From positions 43,131,644-43,195,643 of the forward strand of contig CP141142.1 of assembly GCA_035235625.1 (NCBI GenBank): 64,000 nt of DNA, given 5' to 3'. The notes beneath the pieces are model-generated. The model searched no databases, had not been told where the DNA came from, and saw only the letters and a program-made list of their open reading frames with translations. Below, piece after piece: positions 24,418 through 36,937 of this stretch (its first letter is position 1; every line of letters starts with the position of its first letter). Source of the DNA: Saururus chinensis (Eukaryota; Streptophyta; Magnoliopsida; Piperales; Saururaceae). The position numbers and the translations under genes were made by a program.

Positions 24418-27400
24418 TCACTCATATGTCCACTGAATGGTTGAATTCTCACTCTCAAGCACTGCACAAGTATGCGAGAGAACATGCAAAAATTATATCA
24501 GAAAACCTAAAGCAGTAGCCAAGGGTCCAAGTGTAACAGATTTTAAGGCCATAAAACCGCATACGCATCACTAGCCATAAGTGTGATAACATGTTTGAAC
24601 AGTACCAGAAATGTGGACCACATGAAAAGCGTTGCATATTTTTGTGTGCATTCTAAGTGACTCTAATAGGTATACTGCATGTTAATTGGTAACTGATGAA
24701 TCCCTGTTGAAGTTTTTCCAACGGTGACCTCTTGCACATTGTTTAAATATGCTAGATATAAAATGGAAGATCAAAAGATACCTATATTTCTGAAAAGAAT
24801 TACTTACAATAATGTGGCCTATATTCTGGTAAGCTGATATATCTGGGGCAAGAGCTTCTTGAGCCAAACATTTCATTTTGAGTAGAAGATCCAAGAACAC
24901 AATCGCGTGGCTGAGTAAACATTAAATGAACAAAACTTTTAACGCTTTCATATATAGAAGATAAGGCAAAATAGTCTCCACAAGGAGAATACATATCTTG
25001 GGGAGGCAATCAAACCTTGAAATCTTTGTAAAAGCATATCCGAAGTTCTTCAACTGCTCCTTTTGAACAAACCAACAAAGGTGATGATCCTACCACGTTC
25101 TTAATTGTTGTCATAATGCCATCAAGTGGATATTTATTGCCATTATTTGTTGGTTCGTATCCAGCTCCAATTAGAATTTTCTAAGGTGAAGATACAGATT
25201 AGAAATCAGGAAATTGAAAACCACATCTCATATTTGGATCTGAATATTTGATGAATCTAACAAGATAAATTAGAGAGAAAAGAAGAGAGAGTCCAATATA
25301 TGGCCACAACCAGACAAAGTTAGCAGACAGTTTGGTATTTGGTTCTATATCAACGGACTCTTATTAATATCGGTATCAACACTCGGAGCAACATGTTAGG
25401 TGTTCAAATGGGCTGTTTGAATATTGGTATTATTCATATTTTGTTGAAAACCTCTAATGCAAATACTAGCAAAAATACGCATACATTATGCGTGTAAATA
25501 CAAATTAAATAAAATTAAATAAAATATATATTGAACAAAGGTCCCTCTTAAATGTTATAGTCACAAACTCTATATTAAGCCATATACACTTGTAATAGGC
25601 AATTATATCAAATCTCATAAGTTAAATATTGTGTTATAGGTTGGCGAGATAATAGTGTTGAAGGACTCCCTGTCGTGAAGCATGTTATTCATATTGAGGA
25701 CCAGTTTAGCGGTATGTATCATTCGATAGAGGGGTTTTCCCATGGCATTAAAAATACGCAAATCTGAATATATATAATATATATAAATATAATAAATATA
25801 CACGGGCCCAAAAAAGGTTTGAGAAAACATATTTATGTACGATCTCATTTAATAGAGCTTGTCAAAAGCTTTCTAACGATACCAAGAACTCGAAAATCCA
25901 AGTTCGGGAGTGCAAGACATGATATTATAAAGTTAAAATTAACATAACCTAAAAAATAGAGATTAGGATTCTAATATATTTGACTTTTTGGGGATTAAAA
26001 TGGGTCAAATAGGGATTAATGGTATAAGATATGGGTCAAACCGTCCAATTTTAGAAGTTCTATAATACACAAATTTGCTTTATATTATAGTATGATAAAA
26101 AACAGACCTTGTGTGTATTAAGTTTTATTTTCATAGATAAAGGACATCATAGAGACTCTCCCTCCCTCCCTCTCCTTCTATCCAGGCTGCTAGCAGCCAT
26201 TGGCTATATTCATATTTTGTCAGGCACCTCTATAGCATATATTAAATTAGAAGCCCTCACATGTATTAAGCTCTGTTCATTGATTAAAAACATCAATGAG
26301 ATTTTCCTCTCCATGCCTCCCACTGGGCAGGGCAGGCTTGCTGCCAGCCATTGGATAAGTCCCCTCTCCCTCTCTGTGGCTGAGTTTGCTATTCGTTGAC
26401 TTTGGACTGGCTATTTTAGCAGAAATACAATTTGGATCCCAAAGTTTGGCCAAACTATATCAACTCCAAACTTTTTTGGTACTGCCGACTAAGAAATAGG
26501 TTGTTACTTTTGTGAAACTCTCATAAGGTTAATGCAATTCTGAGCAAATTTGTGTTTTGTAGTGTTCAAGCAGTATTAGTTTTATAAATAGTTACAGAGT
26601 CCAAATGGGTAGAGCCCATTAAAATGACTTCCTAACTGGAACTTGCTTGTACTCAAATAGCAATCAGGAATACACAATAATACAAGAATAATACTCAGTT
26701 TTGAGGGGGAAAAAATGATGTCAGTCAAACAGGTGATTCTCAATATAATACTGACCGTGATATTGTATTTGAAATAGAGATCAAGAACTGTTGAAAAATA
26801 GCTGTACTCATCCTTAATTACCGGGTAGGAACATGGCCCATGCTTTTCTGCATAAATGCACAAAATGCTGAAGATATTGACAATAATAATAGTACATGTG
26901 AATGCAAATGTTAGAAAGAGGCATTGATAGACAAGGGAAAAAAAATATTTGCTTTGTTCATTGTTGCTGAAAAATAGCAATTGAAGGACTCTAGACTGAT
27001 ATTTGGCTTTTAAATTCTTATTACTGAAACTTGGGAATACATATATAGATCCTAAAATGCACAATGATACTATAAGGTGAAGTAGACAATATAAAAGCAC
27101 TGACTTAACGTATATGTAAATATCATTTGGGTCCGAATTTTCTTATCATCATCATCAAATCCTATACATATGGGGTCAGTGACACAGATCCTATCCTGCC
27201 ATACACTTCATCAGGGGTTATCTGTATGTTAATACCGTATATCTCATGTCTTTCTCGTAGACTCCATCGATGTACCTTCTTGACTATAGCTTTTATTTTT
27301 TTTGTTTGCTTTATCTAGACACGTTTAGGATGTTGGTTTGGTATAATTTGGCTAATATTCATTGCTTGTCCTTTCCTTAGCAGCTTAAGCTTTTAGGCTT

Positions 27401-29012
27401 TCAGCTTACTTAGTTCTAACAAAATAAAATTATTAGTCAGGGGTGAATACAGAGTCATAAATGAACTAGAACTGGCAAACTTGTTAAGCATGTCAAGATT
27501 CATAGACTTTTCAATTTAATACAAACCCACAAATCATCATCCAGTCAGAGACGACAGCAGAAATAGAGTTAAATCCCATCAGCATGGACATCATTCAGAC
27601 CGCTGTGAGGTAAATCCCAATGGTATGGATAAGTTAGGAATTAAGACTGCGGCTTATCTTAATGAACAAGAGAAGCAACACTGCAGATATAGTGCTAAAT
27701 AGCAAAAACCATAGATAAAAACCAGAAAAGAAGAGAATTACCCCACTGCCAACAAGCATCCACCACACCAAGCATAGGACAGCAGAAACAGAACACATCA
27801 TCAGGTTGGGTCAAGTCTCATATAATTGGAACTTGAAAAACAAAAAAAACTATCTAGAACCTACTTCATGAGCCCAAAAGAGTCCTTTTCCACCATGGCA
27901 GACTGATGAAGGGCTGCAACTTAAAGGTGGCCAGTACTTATTGAGCGTTTCAATCAATGACCCGACCTAAAAAGAATATTAAAAAAAGACAGAAAAGATA
28001 AAAATGCATAAGAATTATGCTTGTTCCTATAAATTAGGCTGAAAATATCTTGGCAAGAGAAAGCAGCAGCACAAAACCTTCTTTATATCAAAATTAGATC
28101 CGCTGCAGCACGCAGGCCATGTTCCATCATTATAATCAGGCCAGAGTCCATCTGTTACAATTGATACAAGTCTTATTGTAAGTAAAGCACTTAAATATTA
28201 CCAAGGTCATTGAAGCAGAAGAGATTCTATAAACTCCTTTAAATGCTTAAATGCCTCTTCAAAGAGTCAACGTGGTCAGGGCATTGTACTCACGAATTGT
28301 AAATTCGGTTGGAGATAGAGAACTGCAAAATAAGTAATTTGAAATAAGTTCGCATTTAAAAAGAAGGTTCCAATTTCAGATAGTATAAGAGAGTGAAGCG
28401 CGTAGAAAACTCGACACAACAAAACAAATCAACTTCTGATCCAAGTACTGTCTGCTGCATAGCAGATAAAAAAAGCAAACAGTGAAATCTAACCGCAGAG
28501 AGCAGATACTAGCATAATAATTCATAACAGGAATAGCAGAAAAATTATTATGCAGTTCAACAGATAAAAGGAAAACAACCATCAGAGAATATGCAAATCA
28601 AAAGAAGACAAAAAGATTAATCAATACTTGGATAAATTAGAGGAACTAGAAGATGGAAGTGGCAACAAGCAACCAACCAGCAGATTGAATATATCGTCTT
28701 AATTTAAACATGACGAAACCCACCGAATAACTTCAAAATACATGCAGAAAAAAGGAAAAGAGAACGAGAAGGTGGGATTTGGGAGACCCAGAGAAAAAAA
28801 GGAAACCTTTGGCAGCAACCATTGGAGGGACAGCAGTGCCTGGTCCTCTGGCAGATGGTGCCGGGCCACTGTAGCGCCAGCATAAAATAATCAAACTCCC
28901 TCTGCTCCTTCCCTTCTGCATGCGTAGCATGACACAGGCCGAGGATGAATACAATTACCAGGAACAGAGAGATAGAGAAGAAGGGGACGACTCGGAGCAA
29001 GAGAGGATCCAT
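24418..29012 (-). CDS. RNS2: RNS2-type ribonuclease T2, copy B
   Basis: Same nine-exon structure as copy A, with identical exon lengths up to the last: 29012-28807, 28322-28294, 28151-28078, 27966-27865, 27745-27742, 26847-26756, 25180-25016, 24910-24808, 24461-24418; 272 residues. Signal peptide, [24 protein letters not shown] (His79) and [11 protein letters not shown] are present. The second active-site block reads HEWEKHGPC: the Thr143 seen in copy A and in the family is Pro, while Glu137, Lys140 and His141 are kept. All splice sites are GT-AG and no frame lesion is seen, so the copy looks expressible. The two proteins end differently (RWTY versus QWTYE). Introns share older insertions with copy A but lack its Stowaway elements. 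Confidence 0.9.
27130..27330. repeat. LINE 3'-end-like repeat in RNS2 copy B intron
   Basis: Counterpart of 18170-18340: GGGGTCAGTGACACAGATCC followed by TATGTTAATACCG, ATCTCATGTCTTTCTCGTAG and a TGTACCTTCTTG end. It lies between the microexon and exon 6. Confidence 0.5.
27742..27745 (-). other. RNS2: 4-nt microexon of RNS2 copy B
   Basis: TGGG flanked by GCAG and GTAA on the minus strand, at the position equivalent to 19179-19182 in copy A. It is needed to join HE of exon 4 to the KHG block in frame. Confidence 0.75.
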
Positions 29013-30089
29013 TTTCTGGCTTCTCGTCGCTGGGAGGTGAGGAACTAGAAGAAGATGGAAGTGGCAGCAAGCAACTAACCGCCCGGGTAGGTGATCCTGC
29101 AACTCCGAGACCGCCTACGTTAACACTTTACGTCTTTACGCGATGAACCCATGGGCTTATACGTAACAACGGTTGGTATGTAGGACCCGCCCGTATTTTC
29201 TTATTTATTAACCCTTATGTGTGGGATCCACTGCAGCTAAAAGCTCCCTCTCATAATGAGCCCATCTGTATTGAGAGCCCTCATCTGCTCCCTGTTTATG
29301 GTGAGCTGAGCTTAAGAAACACTTACTGAAACATCTATTATTTTTTAGATCTACTAACACATCTTAGCGTAATTAATAATTATATTAATATACACTAGTG
29401 TGCATCGTCAATCTCCCTCACAATAAGCATGAGAGAGCCCTGACACTTATTAACGTTAATAAGACCGAAAAAAACTTTCCCACGGGAAAGTGATGACCTG
29501 TAGCTCACATATCCACCGCTGCCAGCAGCGGGGAAGTGATGAGCTACAGCTCAGTGAGCTCTGGCAAGACATCCTCTTTCTTCGTATTGGCGATGCCGGT
29601 GTAGCATAGGAGAAAGTTTAACATGATATCTTAATAGAAAGTTAATATACATCGATTCGTACACATCGTGTATCACCGCCTGCACCCTTACAGACCGCAC
29701 AATAGAAATCATGCGGTGCACCTGAGCATAATAAATGAAACTCTTATAGCTTGTTAGTGTTTAATGCATACGGTTTTAACATCGCAAATGCATCCCTCTC
29801 CTATAAGGGCACCGAGTTATGAGACAGCAAGAAATGTATGCAAGTTTTCGAGTCATGATGCGTAGTAAAGCAGGGACTACGGCAAAGAGAATATATCAAA
29901 TTTCGCAGTTATGACTGTAAAATATTTTGCAAAGAAAGGATGCAGCTACTGATTACTTTTAGTACATCCATGACTTTGAATTCAGGGCAATGTTGTTTCT
30001 CAGTAACTGAACTATGTCCCAAATGAAACCCTTCTTTGCATTTGTTAAACAACTCTTTACAAATATGTATTTGCCTAAGAATTGGCGAA
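29013..30089. other. RNS2 copy B upstream region
   Basis: About 1.1 kb between the RNS2 copy B start and the thioesterase stop; both genes are on the minus strand. Similarity to copy A's upstream DNA fades within roughly 60 bp of the start codon, so the two copies have different promoters. No other gene is seen. Confidence 0.6.
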
Positions 30090-33000
30090 TTATGAGTTCT
30101 CAGCATCCATGCGCTCAAGAATTCTTCTGCCTTCCTCTTCTGTCGCAGGAACTACATTCCGGATCCTCAGTTCATTCGTTAAGGCTTCAGGGCGGACTGT
30201 GAACGTGAAGTAAAATGTGTTTGACACCTGGTTCAGCAATCGCATACTTTTTAGGTACAGTGTGAGAATGGTGATCGACACGAGAACATATGATGCGCAA
30301 ACAGTGAACTATATCTTCCGTGGTAAAGGTGTTGTGTGCAGACAGATTTCGGGTAATGGCAGGATCTCGACCCCCCGTGAACACTGTATTATGATGGGCC
30401 ACCCAATGAAAATCAGGCGGCTCCAAACCCATCGACTGCAGAATAGGTGGCCTCATTCACAAATGGCATTGTAATACACAGTATTGGCCACCCTTTTCCC
30501 GGAAAATGCCATTGAAGATACGCATCATCCATAAATTCTACAAAGAGAGAGTTACCATAAACTTTGAACCTCCTATTTTTATCCCTTCCGTACCTGGGAT
30601 TATTATAACCGTTATCACTCAGTCAAGCAGTATTAAGATTGAAGTTTACCTCGCTACTTCTATGTTCAGGCTTCGTGACATGAGCAACAACTTCAATGTT
30701 GATGAGGGGCTTGGCTGGGTTTTCTAACTGGGTATACAGAACACAAGATTTAAAACGAAGAAAATCACCCACATCTACCTGCACCAGCAACATAAACAAT
30801 ACTTCATCCTCTATGATATGCTTATCTAAAAATAATTTAAAGGCACAAATGGCACATATAACTACTGGTAGAGCAGAAGCAGCTTGGATTTATACTCATT
30901 AAGCAATGAACTTTCGAGTGCTCACTTCACAAGCTAAAGCTGCCTAACAATATACATAAGCATGCCATTGACATACGATAACCAGAGCAACTTATATATA
31001 TTGTTGGCACACTACAATTTAAAGTCACTTCAAAATGCATGATCAGATGATGGGGATGGATGTCCCATGAGTTTGATATCAATGAAATAACATGTTATTT
31101 ATTCCAAACATTCTTCATTCAGTTTCAGGCAATCCAAGAATCTTGATTTTTAAAAGAACTAGAGAATGCTAGACTGGACGTTAATTCTTAATTTTAAAAA
31201 CACTCGTTCACTAAAAGCAACTTATAAATTGAAATAGGATATTCTTGCACAAATATATGAAAAGTTAAAAGCTATGGATATAAAATAGCAGCATGTTTGC
31301 AAATGTGTTATAGCCAAATCCAGAAATGTAATGATCAAGGTTGCAAAATGTTTAAGGAAATTTTCCTCTTCGGTGGCTGAAAAATTTTGAAAAGATAAAT
31401 GCATTTTGGACATTACGTCCCCCTCATCACTAACCTAAAAGTGAGCTCCTTCATAAACTTCATAGTAGCCTAAATGATCTACCTAATTACCAGAGAGAAA
31501 GCAATGCACCTGTTCCATAAAAATTTCAAAAAAATTCGTATTAGCACCAAGAACAGTAGAAATAGGATACCTACAGGTCTTAAGAAATCGACATGATCAA
31601 CTTCCATGAAGTAAGGCTTCTGACCAACAAACACATAGGCTGTAGAAAAAGCCAACTCAAATGCTCGGTGCATTAAAAAGCCTCCGAAAATTCTTCCATG
31701 CAAATTCCTTTGTTGAGGCTGGCAAATTAAAGAATTTTCTAGTCCAGTATCCTTCAATAAAATGCTGTCTCTATCTGCCAATGCAGGCATGTCACAAAAT
31801 ATTCGTCCCTCGGCCAACAAAGTCTTTAGCCTATTTAGATCCTTGTGTAAACTGTGACCCCCTTTCTCAAACACTTGCCGTTGTTCTTCTCGCTTCCTCT
31901 TTCTTAGTTGATCCCTTGCTTCACCTTCTTCCAAGAGCATTTTCTCCCGGTCAGTTTCAGGTGAGAGACGATTAACAGGGGCTGATTTCCCTGTCTTTGA
32001 ATCACGAGCAACAAATGTGAAGTTTGCTGTTAATGCAACTGGATCCACAGGCTGATGTTTCTCATCTGCACTTTCTTGATCAACAGATGAAACTAAAATT
32101 GATATAATATTGTAGATGACAAATAAATCATTAAATACGGTTGATACAAAATGGTACCTGATCCCAATTGCGTCAACTCCATTTGAATCTCAATGGAGGA
32201 ACGGCCAACCCAGGTGACAGCTCCAGCTATTTTCAGGTCAGTATTAACATGAATTGGCTTTTTCAAAACCATCTTGTCCACAGAAGCCGTTACTAGCAAA
32301 AGCGGCCTTGTTGTGCTATCATTATTTGAGCAATGCTGATAGTGAAAAGCATTTGCACATAAGTATAGAGAAAAGGAAACAAATAACCCCTAAAATATGT
32401 AAAGCTTGATCCCGACAAGTAGAATTTTTATAATACGGTATACTATACGAAGCACTTGCCAGCATAAACATATGTACTTTATCATGCAAACTTTGCATAT
32501 TTCTGCAGGGAAATATCGCAATGCGAATTTAATATATTCTTTGTTTAATTGTGCTTTGATTTTCTAGTTGTCAATGACATTATTACTGTCATGAGGGAAG
32601 AAGACGTACAAACAAAGGTATGAGTCCAATTGGAGCGACATTGATGAAGATAAGTATATAAAAATACCTTGACTGCAATGGTTCCGGCAAGAGCATCCAA
32701 ATCCTCTAGCAATTTCCCGATCCGGACCTCATTCCAAGGATCTCTATACTGCTCTCTCAGAATATAATCACTCGAGAAGTTGTAATGAATGCTAGTTCGG
32801 CTCTGGGAGGGAGTCTTCGTGAGCAATTCCGTCTGCGGGGGCCCATCTTTGGATGGGTCGAGGAGGTGCTCGAAGATGCTCGATCGGGCTTCCCATAAAG
32901 CATTGGTGACAGGCGAGTGGTACATGCCGGGCCACAAGCTCAACGGCTTTCGAAGGGAGGAGCTGGCATCAATAGGAGGGGAAGGGGAGCTTTCGAACGG

Positions 33001-33369
33001 GGATGTGAACGTGGAGACCACAGGAATGGCAGCGTCGGATGAAGGAGGAGAATAGCCTGGGGACTCCATGGATTGGTCAGACGAAGATAAGGTGCAGAAT
33101 CTGATCTGGGTTGTCGTGTTTGTGCAGAAACAGGGGAGATGGGACGATAAAGATGAGTTTTTTATGGTGGGTTTCGGTGGGTTGGGAGAATTGGAGCTGG
33201 GTTCTGTATCATTGACCGAAGGAGAAGAAGACCCGCTGACGATGGGAGGTGGAGGAGATACGGCATCTGAGATGCGGGTGGGATGCCGATGGGTGTTTAA
33301 TAAGGGGAGAAGCTTGGAGTAGTAGGATCCAATGGACAAGCGCAGGAGCTTCGTGGGGGTGGGCTTCAT
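30090..33369 (-). CDS. Two-HotDog acyl-CoA thioesterase (ACOT9-like)
   Basis: Five exons: 33369-32668, 32335-32158, 32092-31571, 30774-30650, 30227-30090; 554 residues. The N terminus (MKPTPTKLLRLSIGSYYSKL) is basic and Ser rich, fitting an organelle presequence, and is followed by a long Ser/Pro-rich linker. The first HotDog region contains DPWNEVRIGKLLEDLDALAG and LVTASVDKMVLKKPI; a Lys/Arg/Glu-rich linker (EEGEARDQLRKRKREEQRQ) separates it from the second, with NLHGRIFGGFLMHRAFELAF, EVDHVDFLRP and VDVGDFLRFKSC-like sequence. It ends RNVVPATEEEGRRILERMD. The family hydrolyses fatty acyl-CoA to free acid and CoA. All introns are GT-AG and frame-consistent. Exon 4 uses the acceptor ending GTAG at 30775, four bases past an unusable CAG. 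Organelle (mitochondrion or plastid) is not certain. Confidence 0.92.
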
Positions 33370-34070
33370 GGCTATCTATGCCTCTGAGAAACCGAGGAGT
33401 AATTGTCTAAGTTTTGCGACCAACGTGCCAGCCGCCCCTCCATGCTTCCAGGAGCTATTTCCCCATGGGCTGGCCCACCCCGCAACAATGTTTTTAATCA
33501 CGAGCGCGGTTGCATGATCCCAGCTCATCGGAGGGGCCGTTGAGGTAAGCCTGTGCTCACGTCGCGTCGCGGTTACATGACCCCAACTCATCAGGCCGTC
33601 CAATAATCTGACACTCTTTATTATTTAAAAGGTAATTTAACCTTGAGTAATACGAGTCAAGATTTAAATTTTGGCGACTCACAAAGTTTGGCTCACACTA
33701 TCGTATCGTTTGGAAGCCTATATTCACCGCAATTTTTGCCTTTTTTATTATCACAACAGTTGAGGTGAGTCATGGCTGATGAATTATTGTATGAACTTAA
33801 TCTTATCGGGAAGTTGGATTTAAATTTAATGGCCTACATTCTTCAAAAATAAAATACCCCGTGAGTAATATGGGTTATAAGAAATAATTCTTATCGGGCG
33901 GCTTAATGTTCTTTTATTATTGCTTAATGTTCTTTTATTATTCTATGTCTTATTATAATAATTTTATTTAATTTTATATTTTAAAATAAAATAAAATAAT
34001 GAACGATGGGGCAAAAGCAAGTTGAGAAAGCTTTTTATCAAGTCCAATTATTAGCCTAGATGCAGGTTTA
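33370..34070. other. Thioesterase upstream region
   Basis: Holds the promoter side of the thioesterase gene. A short direct repeat (about 33509-33540 and 33570-33603, both with GGTT-CATGA-CCC-A-CTCATC) is the only structure seen. Confidence 0.5.
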
Positions 34071-34391
34071 CCACCCAACCTTATATGCCAGTTATTTTAA
34101 ACTATACCATGCTGATGTTGATGACCCCTCCATAAATTAAATTGATCGGGATAATCCAAAGATCACATATAATCCAAAGATCACATCCTATGTACGAGTC
34201 TTAGAAGAAAATTTGGCATATCACGAAGTTCTTCGAGGCCAAGAGTTATGTAAATTCATCATCAAGTGGCGGGGCCTTCCACACAATTGGGAGCCCAAAG
34301 ACGAGCTCACCTTTTAACAAGCTCACCACGCCGATGCCTATCTCTAGGAGCAACGCCAACGAGGATGTCAATAGAATTAAAGGAGGGAGAA
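34071..34391 (+). pseudogene. Chromovirus pol tail with chromodomain remnant
   Basis: A forward frame with stops resembles the C-terminal end of Ty3/gypsy integrase: HADVDDPS, then VRVLEENLAYHEVLRGQEL and FIIKWRGLPHNWEPKDEL, the last matching the chromodomain signature KWKGLP...WE. It is followed by the purine run AAAGGAGGGAGAA, a typical polypurine tract. The rest of the element is missing. Confidence 0.7.
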
Positions 34392-34700
34392 TGTCACAGA
34401 CTTGATTTGGGCACCTTTGTAAATACTTTATAAATACCTTTTAATATATACTTTTATATTTTATATAGTTTTTATTTTTATATAACTATGCATGTAAAAC
34501 TACTTTGGCTATCACTTCAGTGATATGCAAGAAATCTCTTATACTATATAGGGGAAAGTAGTGTTTGTGTGGCTAGTTCATGTAATTTGCTCTCATTACT
34601 TTATAAACGCGTTGATAGTGAATGTAATTTATATTTTTATTTATGTTCATTTGATTCTAATTATACATTTTAGCCTTATGTTCTAATTATCGAAAAAAAT
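34392..34700 (+). mobile_element. Start of a chromovirus 3' LTR
   Basis: Begins TGTCACAGACTTG directly after the polypurine tract. The LTR merges into AT-rich DNA and its end could not be found. Confidence 0.45.
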
Positions 34701-35430
34701 TAAGTTCTATTTAAAAAAATGAGTACATATATTTAAAAAAATCAAAAATAAAATCCTCTTACATTCTAAAAATGCTCTTCTTTTTTACATTTATTGGATC
34801 CAAAAATATTTCATTTCCCCTTGTAACCAAAAATTATTTTTTGTAAGAGTGGGTTTTCTTCCATTAGACTTAATCCCTCTTCTACCTCCTCTTCTCTCCT
34901 CTTTTTTTTACAGCTAGAGGTGCAACCAATGATAATGCATAAACACTAGCATCCTTATAAGGGAAACAAAAGTAAGGTGGTATTTAAAAAAATAATATAA
35001 AATAAATATGTTAATAAGGGTAAAGAAGAAAATTTGTAAGATGTCAACGAATGAGTAAGGGGAAGGGAGACATTATTGGGGGTGTTCTAGTGTGAATCTT
35101 TTTGTTTATCAAAACAACATTTATACCCCTTGACTACACTCTTAGGAACCTTATGTAGATATATAAAATAATGAAGACCCCCCACAATGTGTGAAAAAGT
35201 ACATTTATGCCATGTGTAGCGTTTGAATTTGTTAGTTTCGGCTAATTAGCCAAGTCCTAACCAGCCCCACAAAAATATGGGCAAAGGCATGAGCTTTTTA
35301 AGTCTATCTGCATGGTTGAACCTAAAAGCTTTAGACCTGTTGCAGATAGGGTTGGCTAGGGTTTTGGGGGAACCTGCAAGCCAGTCCTAACCTAGCCTAA
35401 AGTATAAATTTTTTTATTTATATATTTTTT

Positions 35431-35620
35431 GGTCTTAAATTAATAGTTCTATTTAGTCAAAAAAATTTATTTTATATTAATAATTTTATTTAGTTAAATT
35501 TAAGTGATTGAGTACTTAAAAAAAGTATCATAAGCATTTTTTCTTTTTAAATATAAATTTTGTTATTTAATAAAATTATTATTATTTTTAAATATAACTA
35601 TTAATATATGACAAAGTGAA
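35431..35620. repeat. Stowaway-family-like AT-rich remnant
   Basis: The ordered phrases TTAATAGTTCTATTT, GAGTACTTAAAAAA and TATCATAAGCATTTTT recur, diverged, at 53040-53200 (TTAATAGCTCTATTTTG, GGGTACTTAAAAAAG, TATCATAAGCTTATTTG), next to a Stowaway end there. Confidence 0.4.
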
Positions 35621-35700
35621 TATATAAAAGGGCATCACTAGAAAACAAATCGGAAGAGCGGGAAAAATACAAAGTTTTAAGTCATTTTGACATGTTATAA

Positions 35701-35970
35701 TATCATTCAAAAAAGTTTCGGATTGCCTGGTATTCCACCAATTAGTAACCCAAGGTTTCAGACTTTTATTAAATGAGATAGAGATCCACCACGGCAAAAA
35801 GACTATAGATGCAAGATATGGAAGTGGAGTCAATGCTTTCTTTTTTGACACTTTGAATCTGTTCTGTGAATTGTTAATGTACCTACTTCATTCGTAAACT
35901 CCGTCTGATTTGATATTTCTATGAAGCATGAGTTCTATATAAGAGACTCCACCCAAAGGCCAAACTTTGA
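35701..35970 (-). pseudogene. cemA: Nuclear plastid DNA (NUPT): cemA 5' fragment
   Basis: The minus-strand frame ending at 35701 reads [18 protein letters not shown] and then [18 protein letters not shown], matching the N terminus of the plastid envelope protein CemA almost residue for residue. The match stops after LNDI, leaving roughly 50 of about 230 residues. The plastid start codon has changed: the frame now begins GTG TCA in place of ATG GCA. Upstream DNA to about 35930-35970 also looks like the plastid ycf4-cemA spacer, but that limit is from memory. The fragment cannot make a working protein. Confidence 0.88.
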
Positions 35971-36022
35971 TAAAAAAAATTATGAAAAAAAGCCCAACTG
36001 GGCGAAGGCCGACCTTTCAAGA

Positions 36023-36106
36023 GCCATTATAGCTAGGGGTCTGCCTATACCCGTGTCCATTGGATCATCCCCTACAAACTTTAACGTCAGTTTAGCATTT
36101 GCATGA
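36023..36106 (-). repeat. 80-bp repeat shared with 23473-23554
   Basis: On the minus strand both copies stay open in the same frame, giving ANAKLTLKFVGDDPM then GIGRPLAI here and ANAKLTFKFVRDSPM then CIGRPLLI at 23473-23554. The element family is not recognised. Confidence 0.6.
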
Positions 36107-36937
36107 TTCATAATGGGTGGCACATCTACGAAAAAGCTTAAGGAGTATAGATTATATTGATATCGACATATATAAAGAAGACCGATAGATAAATTGATAA
36201 AAACATTTAAAGGGATGCAAAGAGAAGGGCCAAAAGAGAGAAAGAAAAACTTAAGAGAACTTGGACGGAGATGAGAAGAAAAAATGTGATTGCTGTGCTA
36301 TTTCTCATAAAAGGAGGTTAGAGTTGAGTTGTAAGGTCTATATCACTCATCTCAAATTGTTGTAACAACTATCAATTTTCTGTTTGTATCAAGGGTTTTT
36401 TTATACAAAATCTCATCAATCTAGAATTCTAGATAAATTAATTTGTTCTCAAATATAAATAAGTAAATAAAATGGTTTGGTAAAGATTTATGAGGAATTT
36501 TAATTTTGGTAAAATCTTAATTAAAAATATGCCCACCCTCAAAATCTTTTTGCCAAAATCCTAATTTTACATTTACGCAAAATTTAATTACCAAACTCAA
36601 TTATGCGCGAATGTAATAAAAATCTTCCAAATTTTAAAGTTAATTTTTGTATCCAAACAACACCAAATCCAATTATATACATAGCAAAATAATATTAACC
36701 AACACTAGGATACAATGCATAATAAATTGAAGAAGGCCAACAGAGTACAATGGCAATGATACTAAAAAATGACTCCCCTAAACTTCCTTGATGATAAAAT
36801 GGCTGAGGACCATGTATGTCTATTGTACAAACATTGTTAAAGAAACACATTGCATATGTCTTCTAGGTCTTTAGTGGTGACTTTTCCACTATATCAGTCA
36901 AGTCACTAACATGTTTGAAATGCCTAATGTTAGCTAG

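Noticed and set aside
30187..30474. Overlapping frames on both strands near the last thioesterase exons
   Set aside because: They cover an intron with good splice sites and show no domain.
34180..34318. Chromodomain frame as a host gene
   Set aside because: Followed by a polypurine tract and LTR start and preceded by stop-ridden integrase tail, so it is retrotransposon.
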